DNA from: a virus
Direction: 5' to 3' (one strand)
DNA: 27,949 nt
IMG/VR virus record: IMGVR_UViG_3300044622_000109
Span: 1-27,949 of that record
Part shown: positions 1-4,881 of the stretch, in pieces
Layout: the number at the start of each line of letters is the position of its first letter
How positions within the stretch are numbered: the stretch's first letter is position 1
Notes under the pieces: generated by a model
What the model saw: only the letters and a program-made list of their open reading frames with translations
The model's database searches: none
Told to the model about the DNA's origin: nothing
Translations under genes and position numbers: made by a program

Positions 1-170
1 TCACCGTCTTCGGTTTCGAGAAGAACTTGCGGTGAGACAGTCCCGTCGTCCCACTTGTGAGCACCGACGGAAAGAACGGTGCCGGTGATGGTGTCGCCTA
101 CGTTTTCGAACTTGATGTAGTCGCCACCGACCTTCATTTCTGGGTTGTCCCAGATGCTTGCTGATGTCAT
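1..170 (-). CDS. Conserved actinophage protein, possible OB-fold DNA-binding protein (3' end cut by window)
   Basis: An open frame starts at ATG 170 and runs off the left edge of the window, giving about 56 residues that begin MTSASIWDNPEMKVGGDYIK and continue with a short beta-rich stretch (GDTITGTVLSVGAHKWDDG). I recognise the WDNPEM/GGDY/FENVGD pattern as one seen in actinophage proteins next to recombination nucleases; no function is known to me. The alternating hydrophobic residues would suit an OB-like barrel, which is inference. The ribosome binding site is weak (a GA-rich run just upstream). It is the last visible gene of the leftward early operon, 59 bp after the Cas4-like nuclease, so a role in DNA binding or recombination is plausible but unproven. 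Confidence 0.6.
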   Translation of the reverse strand, partial: MTSASIWDNPEMKVGGDYIKFENVGDTITGTVLSVGAHKWDDGTVSPQVLLETEDG

Positions 171-229
171 TGCTTTTCTCTTTTCTGTGTTGGGTTAGGT
201 CGGGTCCTGTTGGGCCTGACTGGGTTGGG

Positions 230-943
230 TTACTTATCCGCGCCGGGACATCCGACGAGGAGTTCTGTTGATGCTGGGAGGTAGAACGGGCAGAAGTGGC
301 AGTAGCTCTCTGTCGCTGGTAGCAACGGAATCGCTGCCGCTCCGGCTGCGTTCACAACCTCGCGAGCGGTGTTCAGGCGGTCGATGCCTGCTTGCGCAAT
401 GCTTGCGTCGTAAGGTTCTGTCCAGACGTGCAAGCCGCGCAATGAGCCTCCGCGGGGGAGGAATGCTATACCTACATCCGCAACTTCGTAGCCCTTATTG
501 ATGAAGCCCATCGCGTAGAGATGCACCTGAGTGCGGTACTGATCTCCGACGCCGTTGGCCTTGTATCGCTTCAGGCTTGAGTCGCCGATTACCTTCCAGT
601 CAAGGACGAGCTTGCGCTCAACGTCGTAGAGGTCGACGCTGCCACCGAGGCCGTCTGCGACCTCGACTCTGTGCTCGACCAGGTAGCGAGCCGGATGGTG
701 GTTCGCGTTGATCGCCATGTATGCGTCCGCAATCCAGGCGTGCACGCTCGTGCCGATGGTTGCCAACCAGGTGTCAGGCTTGTTGACGGCTGGAGTGTCG
801 AGGAGTCGGTAGCCGATGCGACGAATGCACGGACTTCCGACTTCACTTGGACCGATGACCTTTTGGAGAGAACGCGGCGCATTGGCTGAGGCGTTGTCGA
901 TGTTGGTGCGGATCTCGTGAGCGAGTTCGAGTGTGTCAATCAC
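230..943 (-). CDS. Cas4/RecB-like PD-(D/E)XK exonuclease with four-cysteine Fe-S signature
   Basis: The 237-aa protein has the core of a Cas4/RecB-type nuclease: H68, a D104 motif (GGSVDLYD), the D115-x-K117 pair (LVLDWKVI) and the QxxxQ-like segment Q135YRTQ139 (motif QhxxY at 139-143). Four cysteines, C39 near the N terminus and C215, C218 and C232 at the C terminus, match the arrangement that holds a 4Fe-4S cluster in Cas4 and AddB proteins. Such enzymes resect DNA ends for recombination; in phages they usually work with an annealase and an SSB. The start is GTG at 943, fixed by a GTGA overlap with the stop of the 39-aa gene upstream. No cas1 or cas2 and no CRISPR array is present, so this is a phage recombination nuclease and not an adaptation module. 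Confidence 0.85.
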   Translation of the reverse strand: MIDTLELAHEIRTNIDNASANAPRSLQKVIGPSEVGSPCIRRIGYRLLDTPAVNKPDTWLATIGTSVHAWIADAYMAINANHHPARYLVEHRVEVADGLGGSVDLYDVERKLVLDWKVIGDSSLKRYKANGVGDQYRTQVHLYAMGFINKGYEVADVGIAFLPRGGSLRGLHVWTEPYDASIAQAGIDRLNTAREVVNAAGAAAIPLLPATESYCHFCPFYLPASTELLVGCPGADK

Positions 944-1059
944 TTGTCCACGGTTCCGTCAGTAACAGTCACGGTGTAGTTCGTGGCGTTGATCGTTGTC
1001 TGAGGTGAGTCGACGCAGTTGTGCGTTGCGCCGCAGTACAAGCAGACCCTGGTGCTCAT
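940..1059 (-). CDS. 39-aa cysteine-containing microprotein
   Basis: This small gene is supported by its junctions. Its ATG at 1059 overlaps the stop of the upstream gene (ATGA), and its TGA at 942-940 overlaps the GTG start of the Cas4-like nuclease (GTGA). The product begins MSTRVCLYCGATHNC and ends in a threonine/valine-rich tail. It has a CxxC pair (C6, C9) followed by H13 and C15, which could bind a metal as a minimal zinc knuckle. I do not recognise a family. Its position, locked between a YqaJ-like protein and a Cas4-like nuclease, suggests a small partner of the recombination proteins, but that is inference from context only. Confidence 0.6.
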   Translation of the reverse strand: MSTRVCLYCGATHNCVDSPQTTINATNYTVTVTDGTVDK

Positions 1060-1379
1060 TGGTCGCCCTCGCGGACGATCTCGAATCGACGGATGCGCTG
1101 GGTGGTGTAGCAGGCCTCCAACACTCCAGGAATGTCCTTGAGTAGTTCCTTGGCCTTGGTCTGGTCGAAGCGGCGCTGTTCAACAAAGCCCCACTTGATG
1201 GCAGGGTTGCCGTTGACGAGGCCAAGTGTGGATTCGCCAAGAGCGAGTTCAACGTGTGCGCGTGCGATGTCGATGCGCTCTTGTAGCGCTTTCATGTCGA
1301 GCTGGAGTCGCTTGTACTCCTCAAGCCAGTGCGCCACCGGTGTTGGTAGGTCGACTGGATCTGTTGTCATGTCACTCAT
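1056..1379 (-). CDS. YqaJ recombinase C-terminal-like accessory protein
   Basis: The 107-aa protein starts with a helical region (residues 17-50, HWLEEYKRLQLDMKALQERI, coiled-coil-like) and then has a short beta segment with a GNPAIKW element and an RRFD motif, ending in an IRRFEIV strand. This layout resembles the region that follows the nuclease core of YqaJ-type viral recombinases, here as a free-standing protein next to a separate Cas4-like nuclease. The resemblance is from memory and is not strong enough to name the gene. The start is ATG 1379, with an AAGGGGG-type ribosome binding site about 8 nt upstream. The gene overlaps the next one by 4 nt, so the products are probably translated together. 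Confidence 0.55.
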   Translation of the reverse strand: MSDMTTDPVDLPTPVAHWLEEYKRLQLDMKALQERIDIARAHVELALGESTLGLVNGNPAIKWGFVEQRRFDQTKAKELLKDIPGVLEACYTTQRIRRFEIVREGDQ

Positions 1380-1391
1380 TTAGTTTCCCCC

Positions 1392-1820
1392 TTAGTAGAA
1401 GTTGTGCTTTTGGTGGAAGGCCCAGGCAGCACACGGTCCGCCGCTTCCGTACTTGCGGCCTATGTAGGCCAAGGTCGCGATGAGTTGAGCCTTCTCATCG
1501 GTTGAGTGCTTCATGCCGAGGTTGTTGTAGGTCGACTTGAGCAGTTGTCCGATGCCACGAGCTGACGAGTCAGGGTTCTTGGCGTGCGGGTTGATGCCTG
1601 TGGTTTCCTTGTGCAGGATGTTCATGAGGCAGCGGTAACTCTTTGGTGTCAGTAGTTCCTTGGCCATGTCTTCGGCTTTGACTGACTTCATCGCTGTTGG
1701 AACTTCTTTGGTGACGATGATGACTTCAGGCTGTTGCATGTTGCTGACCAAGAAGCCCAGGTTGATGGCTATCAACATGAGCAAAGTCATTCGAGAGATG
1801 AGACCGATCCACAACTTCAT
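1392..1820 (-). CDS. Membrane-anchored lytic transglycosylase-like protein (SLT/APF C-terminal type)
   Basis: The 142-aa protein has one N-terminal membrane anchor (about residues 7-26) and no evident signal-peptidase site, then a short linker and a compact lysozyme-like domain. Visible landmarks are the putative catalytic E72 (ILHKETTG), SARGIGQLL at 86-94, and the closing GGPCAAWAFHQ...Y, which is the usual end of aggregation-promoting-factor and transglycosylase-like domains in Actinobacteria. It would cleave or bind peptidoglycan outside the membrane. The ATG at 1820 overlaps the whiB stop (ATGA). Its place in the early operon, far from the lysis genes at 6.4-7.6 kb, argues against a main role in lysis; wall remodelling or exclusion of other phages are alternatives. 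Confidence 0.75.
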   Translation of the reverse strand: MKLWIGLISRMTLLMLIAINLGFLVSNMQQPEVIIVTKEVPTAMKSVKAEDMAKELLTPKSYRCLMNILHKETTGINPHAKNPDSSARGIGQLLKSTYNNLGMKHSTDEKAQLIATLAYIGRKYGSGGPCAAWAFHQKHNFY

Positions 1821-2239
1821 GCACTTGCCTCACTTCTTCTCTTGTGTCGTAGGTATGCCGCCTGCGCTGCGTTCGGTGTCATGTCCAGCACCGCTGCGAT
1901 CTGGCGGTAGGTCATACCTCGCGCCTTCATCTCTTCCACGCGTTGACCGGCATCGGAGATGCGGCGCTTGCGTGTGACCTTTCCGCGCAGTGCGGTGCGT
2001 TCGCGTGGAGTTGTTGCTCCCCAGACGCCGTCTTCGATGTGCTCGTTGATGGCGTACTCGGCGCACTCGACCCGATGAACGCAGCTCATGCAGATGGTCT
2101 TGGCCAACTCGATGTCTGCCTTGGCCTGTGCACCTCCGCCATGCTCTGGGAAGAACAGGTCAGGATGGGCAGTGGTTGCGCAGACAGCATTCGGAAAGTC
2201 CGGAGCATCGAAGGCGAAGTTGTCCAAGAAGTTGCTCAC
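1817..2239 (-). CDS. whiB: WhiB-family Fe-S transcriptional regulator with C-terminal HTH
   Basis: Taking GTG 2239 as start gives 140 aa. That start overlaps the upstream stop (GTGA) and has GGAGA 7 nt before it. The four cluster-binding cysteines are C20, C50, C53 and C59, with the classic C-x2-C-x5-C spacing, followed by the G-V-W-G turn (71-74) and a basic segment (RGKVTRKRR, 86-93). WhiB proteins bind a 4Fe-4S cluster, pair with the primary sigma factor, and regulate transcription; they occur only in Actinobacteria and their phages. Beyond the usual fold is a second helical unit (residues 101-135, MTYRQIAAVLDMTPNAAQAA) that looks like a sigma-region-4 or LuxR-type HTH. Phage WhiB proteins such as that of TM4 can inhibit host WhiB function and affect superinfection. 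Confidence 0.93.
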   Translation of the reverse strand: MSNFLDNFAFDAPDFPNAVCATTAHPDLFFPEHGGGAQAKADIELAKTICMSCVHRVECAEYAINEHIEDGVWGATTPRERTALRGKVTRKRRISDAGQRVEEMKARGMTYRQIAAVLDMTPNAAQAAYLRHKRRSEASA

Positions 2240-2589
2240 AGCGGATCTCCGTATCCCGCCTCGCGAAGGAGCTTGACGGCGTCGCTCACTGGCAGGACAA
2301 CCCACCAGTCCGCAACTGAGTCAGTGCCAACACGATTGGGCTTGATGACGAGGAGGCCGTAGTCCGCTTTGGCGTTCTGCGCCTCAAGTTGGGCTTCCTT
2401 CATCCACGCTGGGATCTGGTAGGTCTTGTGGTTCTTCACTTCCCACGCAAGGCCGACGGTGCCTGTCACGTCACCTTTGTCGTCGGTCCCATGCAAGGCA
2501 CGACGCTCCGCGTGTGGAAAGCCGTGCCTTGCTAGGAACTTGACGAATGCTGTCTCGGCCAGCGTGCCCTTTTGGCGCGCTGCGCTCAC
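2236..2589 (-). CDS. Holliday junction resolvase-like / VRR-NUC PD-(D/E)XK nuclease
   Basis: The 117-aa protein has the compact endonuclease layout E12 (LAETAFVKFL), G39-D40, then E50-V-K52, the metal-binding E...D...ExK triad, followed by an amphipathic helix (WMKEAQLEAQNAKADYGLLVIK) typical of archaeal Hjr-like and VRR-NUC nucleases. Such enzymes cut branched DNA during phage recombination or before packaging. The start is GTG 2589, fixed by the GTGA overlap with the upstream stop and by a GGGGAGGG site about 7 nt upstream. It sits in the same overlapping operon as a Cas4-like nuclease and a YqaJ-like protein, so two nucleases of this superfamily are encoded within 2.4 kb. Specificity cannot be read from the sequence. 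Confidence 0.8.
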   Translation of the reverse strand: MSAARQKGTLAETAFVKFLARHGFPHAERRALHGTDDKGDVTGTVGLAWEVKNHKTYQIPAWMKEAQLEAQNAKADYGLLVIKPNRVGTDSVADWWVVLPVSDAVKLLREAGYGDPL

Positions 2590-2879
2590 GCTCTGCCCTC
2601 CCCGTTGATTGGGCGGAGGGAGCGCTCAACCTTGACGGATGTTGAAGGGAGCGCTCCCTCCTTCATCAACGACTGGGGTGTGGGCGTCCCAGCCGTGATG
2701 AGCCAGATGTACTCGCGCAGCTCTTCGGTCTCCCTGTAGGAGTCCCGCAACTGCTTGCGAAGGTCGTTGGTGCCCTCTTTCTTGTCCCACTCAAAGAAGC
2801 CGCCGAAGAGCATCCCGAAGATGAAGATGGCGATGCCGCCAGAGATCATGGCAATGGTTGTCAGCGAGATGGTCAGCAT
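2586..2879 (-). CDS. Small membrane protein with cytoplasmic coiled coil (97 aa)
   Basis: Starting at ATG 2879 (TGATG overlap with the upstream microgene) the product is 97 aa. It has one strong hydrophobic segment (residues 3-28, rich in I, G and F), then a charged helix (35-60, DLRKQLRDSYRETEELREY) likely to form a coiled coil, and a polar tail. No family is recognised. One membrane helix with a short N terminus suggests a tail facing the cytoplasm. A perfect 12-bp palindrome (2647-2658) and a 10-bp copy of it (2618-2627) lie inside the coding region. Small membrane proteins in early operons of temperate phages are often linked to exclusion or host takeover, which is only a contextual guess. 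Confidence 0.65.
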   Translation of the reverse strand: MLTISLTTIAMISGGIAIFIFGMLFGGFFEWDKKEGTNDLRKQLRDSYRETEELREYIWLITAGTPTPQSLMKEGALPSTSVKVERSLRPINGEGRA

Positions 2880-3037
2880 CAGTTGCCGCCTGTGATGATG
2901 CGGTTGAGCTTGGCCTGCTTGGCATCCCATAACAGAGCGTCACGAATCGAGCGGTCCTGTTCGGTCATTGGTGGGAAGAGAACGAGCAGAGTCGCCCCGA
3001 TCCCGATGGCTGCGGCGATAGCGATCAGAAGTTGCAT
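2879..3037 (-). CDS. 52-aa membrane microprotein
   Basis: This short gene starts at ATG 3037 with a clear AAGGGGG site 7 nt upstream, and its TGA (2881-2879) overlaps the next ATG by one base. The product starts MQLLIAIAAAIGIGATLLVL, a single N-terminal transmembrane helix, followed by a PP turn and a charged amphipathic segment (MTEQDRSIRDALLWDAKQAK). I do not recognise a family. It is the first convincing gene of the leftward early operon, directly downstream of the intergenic control region. It may act with the neighbouring 97-aa membrane protein, since the two are translationally coupled and have the same plan of one membrane helix followed by a charged helix. Confidence 0.65.
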   Translation of the reverse strand: MQLLIAIAAAIGIGATLLVLFPPMTEQDRSIRDALLWDAKQAKLNRIITGGN

Positions 3038-3083
3038 GTGTTGCCCCCTTGGTTGGTGTTCTGGTGATGGTCAGAGCTGACGA

Positions 3084-3101
3084 ACGCCAGGGGGCTGGCG
3101 T
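3084..3101. repeat. Hairpin in the early-operon leader (7-bp stem, 4-nt loop)
   Basis: The arms ACGCCAG and CTGGCGT pair perfectly around a GGGG loop (CCCC on the leftward transcript). The hairpin lies 47 nt before the ATG of the first early gene. There is no T tract after it in either direction, so it is not a standard terminator. It could be an operator, a leader RNA structure or chance. Confidence 0.4.
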
Positions 3102-3244
3102 CCGACAGATGAGCTATTCGAGAAAAATCCGCGTGGAGTGTGCCCGATTGGGCTATCAAGTCCTCGGATGTCTGACATACTTGTTTCACGACCGCCCCCT
3201 TAGTGGTCTTGAGGTATCTCCACCAAGTCGTGCGTTGCAGTCGT

Positions 3245-3260
3245 CCTAGATTCATCTAGG
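3245..3260. repeat. Inverted repeat 1 upstream of integrase (candidate operator)
   Basis: The perfect repeat CCTAGAT-TC-ATCTAGG has 7-bp arms and a 2-bp spacer. It directly abuts inverted repeat 2, and its right arm overlaps the possible -10 of the integrase promoter. This geometry suits a dimeric DNA-binding protein. No protein that would bind it is identified here. Confidence 0.5.
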
Positions 3261-3280
3261 GTTATTCGAGTGGGAATAAC
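3261..3280. repeat. Inverted repeat 2 upstream of integrase (candidate operator)
   Basis: The arms GTTATTC and GAATAAC are exact complements separated by 6 bp (GAGTGG), making a 20-bp element immediately after inverted repeat 1. The arm sequences differ from repeat 1, so the two are not copies of one operator. They may bind different proteins or serve as integrase arm or accessory sites. Confidence 0.5.
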
Positions 3281-3296
3281 GAACGGAGATTCACGA

Positions 3297-3319
3297 AAGT
3301 CAGTTCGTATCACTGACTT
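3297..3319. repeat. Inverted repeat 3: candidate attP core or operator (8-bp arms, 7-bp spacer)
   Basis: The arms AAGTCAGT (3297-3304) and ACTGACTT (3312-3319) pair exactly around the asymmetric spacer TCGTATC. Tyrosine recombinases recombine at inverted core sites flanking a 6-8 bp overlap, which is what this looks like, and it lies 76 bp before the integrase start. A repressor operator is equally possible. No host sequence is available to test identity with attB. Confidence 0.4.
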
Positions 3320-3379
3320 CAAAGGATCTCGGTTCGACCACTACTGCAACATCAACTGGGTGCCGATGCCTTGAACATT

Positions 3380-3392
3380 CCTTTACGAAAGG
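3380..3392 (+). promoter_or_regulatory. Small hairpin covering the integrase ribosome binding site
   Basis: CCTTT-ACG-AAAGG is a perfect 5-bp stem with a 3-nt loop. Its right arm is the AAAGG Shine-Dalgarno of the integrase. The spacing from AAAGG is 3 nt to ATG 3396 but 9 nt to ATG 3402, which favours the second ATG as the working start. The hairpin could lower integrase translation. Confidence 0.4.
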
Positions 3393-3395
3393 TTC

Positions 3396-4265
3396 ATGGC
3401 TATGTGTAGTCTCTCGATCACAGAGAGTCAACTTTTGACTCGGCGTGTCGCAAAAGTGGGAACAATCGACCCGACCGAGATGGAGCAAAGGCTCTTCGAC
3501 CGCTACGCGGCCAGGGGCTGGTCCAAGCAGGTGCTTATCAACGACAGGGCAACGCTTCGGAGGGTCTGTGCCAGAACTGGCGACCCCGATCTGGTCACCC
3601 TTGAGGACATGGAATCCGTTGTCATGAAGGCAACTTCGCAAGGTTCTCGTGCGAATTATGTTGCGCGAATCAAGTCCATCTTCGCTACTCTGCGTGAACT
3701 TGAACTCACAACCAACACCGCCGATCTCAAGCTCGCCAAGGTCCGCAAGCCTCGCGGTCTACCTCGACCCATCTCAGAGGCTCAAGCCCAGATTCTGCTC
3801 ACCCAGGCCAAAGAGCCTTACCGCTCCTGGTTCGTGCTGGGATGCTATGCCGGCCTCCGGGCGATGGAGATCTCAGGGCTAACTGGTGCCGACCTTGAGC
3901 AAGGACCCGAAGGGTATGTCCTGCGCATTCGGGGGAAGGGTGGCACCGATCTCACCATTCCGGCCCATCCAGAAGTGGTCAGGGTCATCAAAGAGGCCAA
4001 CACGCTTGGCCGGCTTTACTTCCTCAACCCCAACAAGATCAGCTCCTACGCCTGCAAGGAGATGAAGCGGCTGGGTGTGCCGATGAAGTACCACTCACTC
4101 CGTCACTATTTCGCCACAAGCGCTCTGAAGGCCTCTGGTGGGGATCTGTTGGTCGTGCGTGACTTGTTGCGCCATCAATCGGTGGCAACGACTCAGGTCT
4201 ACGCCCAGCTCGGCGAAGGTCGCACTCGCTCAGTCATCGAACTGCTCAACGTCCAAGACTCTTAG
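3396..4265 (+). CDS. int: Tyrosine recombinase / phage integrase
   Basis: The 289-aa protein has an N-terminal helical core-binding domain (about residues 22-115) and a C-terminal catalytic domain. The catalytic set is visible: R155 (GLRAMEIS), K182 (RGKGGT), H233-x-x-R236 (HSLRHYFAT), H260 (LLRHQS) and the nucleophile Y269 (TTQVYAQ). It would insert and excise the phage genome at an attachment site. At 289 aa it is slightly short for the family because the N-terminal arm-binding domain is small or absent. It is the only plus-strand gene, convergent with the long late operon and divergent from the early operon. ATG 3402 is an alternative start with better ribosome-site spacing; an in-frame stop at 3372 rules out a longer form. 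Confidence 0.95.
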   Translation: MAMCSLSITESQLLTRRVAKVGTIDPTEMEQRLFDRYAARGWSKQVLINDRATLRRVCARTGDPDLVTLEDMESVVMKATSQGSRANYVARIKSIFATLRELELTTNTADLKLAKVRKPRGLPRPISEAQAQILLTQAKEPYRSWFVLGCYAGLRAMEISGLTGADLEQGPEGYVLRIRGKGGTDLTIPAHPEVVRVIKEANTLGRLYFLNPNKISSYACKEMKRLGVPMKYHSLRHYFATSALKASGGDLLVVRDLLRHQSVATTQVYAQLGEGRTRSVIELLNVQDS

Positions 4266-4274
4266 AACGACGAA

Positions 4275-4310
4275 GAAGCCCCCGACACCATTGCTGGTGT
4301 CGGGGGCTTC
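4275..4310. terminator. Strong hairpin terminator between convergent integrase and late operon
   Basis: Two 16-bp arms (GAAGCCCCCGACACCA and its exact complement) surround a TTGC loop. The element lies 10 bp after the integrase stop and 31 bp after the dNMP kinase stop. Only the leftward transcript has a partly T-rich flank (TTCTTCGTCGTT). Actinobacterial terminators often lack a good T tract, so it probably works in both directions. Confidence 0.85.
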
Positions 4311-4341
4311 GTCCATTCAGGGGGCTGAATGTCGCTCCTAC

Positions 4342-4881
4342 CTAAGAGTCAGGCGGAGCGAAGAGCATGATCGCGGTCTCTACTTGGGCCAGTAAGTCCT
4401 CAAGGGTTCCGCTGTTGTCAAGAATGGCATCGAACTTCCAGTCATCCATCGCAGTCTCCGAAGAGTGCGCGTTGATGGGTTCGTTGCCTGGTCGGTTGAT
4501 TCGCCACACGGTTCCACCAAGTGCCTTGATGGCTTTGGCTTCGTTAGGGAATCGAACGTCGGCGAAGACTATGTCATCAGAGGGCAACAAGTCTCGCGTT
4601 GCCATTGTGACCCATACGTCTTCGTCAATCATCTGACGACCAACCTCGGTGCCAAGCACCTGAAGAAGTCTGCGCAGCTCTGGGAACATGACCTTGGCCT
4701 TGTCCCAGCCGAAGCGGTCGACTAGGTCTGCGACTCTTTCGTGAGGATCAAAGATGATTGGGTTGAGTGTGTAGAGAGCATCGCGCATCGGGTCAGCGAA
4801 GGCGCGGCGCTTGTGGTGTGAAAGTAATGAGGCAACGGTGTCCTTGCCGGATCGTGCGTAGCCTGAGAGGCCAACGATCAA
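4342..4881 (-). CDS. Deoxynucleoside monophosphate kinase
   Basis: The 179-aa protein has an N-terminal P-loop (GYARSGKDT, residues 7-15) and the plan of phage dNMP kinases related to T4 gene 1: a FADPMRDALY segment after the P-loop, a LLQVLGTEVGR-...-W motif in the substrate region, and DVRFPNEAKAI, a well-conserved block. It transfers phosphate from ATP to deoxynucleoside monophosphates, feeding DNA synthesis. The ATG at 4881 overlaps the stop of the metallophosphoesterase by 4 nt (ATGA). It is the last gene of the long leftward operon, just before the strong hairpin. Its placement behind lysis genes instead of with replication genes is a little unusual. Confidence 0.9.
   Translation of the reverse strand: MIVGLSGYARSGKDTVASLLSHHKRRAFADPMRDALYTLNPIIFDPHERVADLVDRFGWDKAKVMFPELRRLLQVLGTEVGRQMIDEDVWVTMATRDLLPSDDIVFADVRFPNEAKAIKALGGTVWRINRPGNEPINAHSSETAMDDWKFDAILDNSGTLEDLLAQVETAIMLFAPPDS

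Larger units (their letters stand above)
3038..3395. promoter_or_regulatory. Divergent intergenic control region between integrase and early operon
   Basis: No convincing gene lies in these roughly 355 bp between the rightward integrase and the leftward early operon. The region holds a 7-bp-stem hairpin (3084-3101), three consecutive perfect inverted repeats (3245-3319) and a small hairpin over the integrase ribosome binding site (3380-3392). A possible rightward promoter is TTGCAG (3235-3240), 16 nt, then TAGGGT (3257-3262), with its -10 overlapping the first two inverted repeats. This is a weak match. Promoters for both directions must lie here or be replaced by read-through. A temperate phage would also be expected to have operators, and possibly attP, near this place. 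Confidence 0.55.

Noticed and set aside
230-943. CRISPR adaptation module (Cas4)
   Set aside because: No Cas1, Cas2, effector gene or repeat array is present; the gene sits with phage recombination genes.
959-1252. 97-aa minus-strand frame overlapping the 107-aa YqaJ-like gene
   Set aside because: Composition looks like an out-of-frame shadow; the 4-nt overlap chain of genes in the other frames explains the DNA fully.
3025-3189. Possible 54-aa gene from GTG 3189 behind TAAGGGGGCGGTC (minus strand)
   Set aside because: The ribosome site looks good, but the product has no recognisable pattern, overlaps the better-supported 52-aa gene by 13 nt and crosses the hairpin at 3084-3101. Kept out of the feature list.
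3328-3350. tRNA-like T-loop text (GGTTCGACC) in the intergenic region, considered as an attP tRNA core
   Set aside because: The flanking 5-nt arms (CTCGG and ACTAC) do not pair, and no acceptor or anticodon stem is present.
3300-3641. 113-aa minus-strand open frame over the integrase start
   Set aside because: It is a shadow of the integrase frame with no ribosome site, and the integrase motifs are unambiguous.
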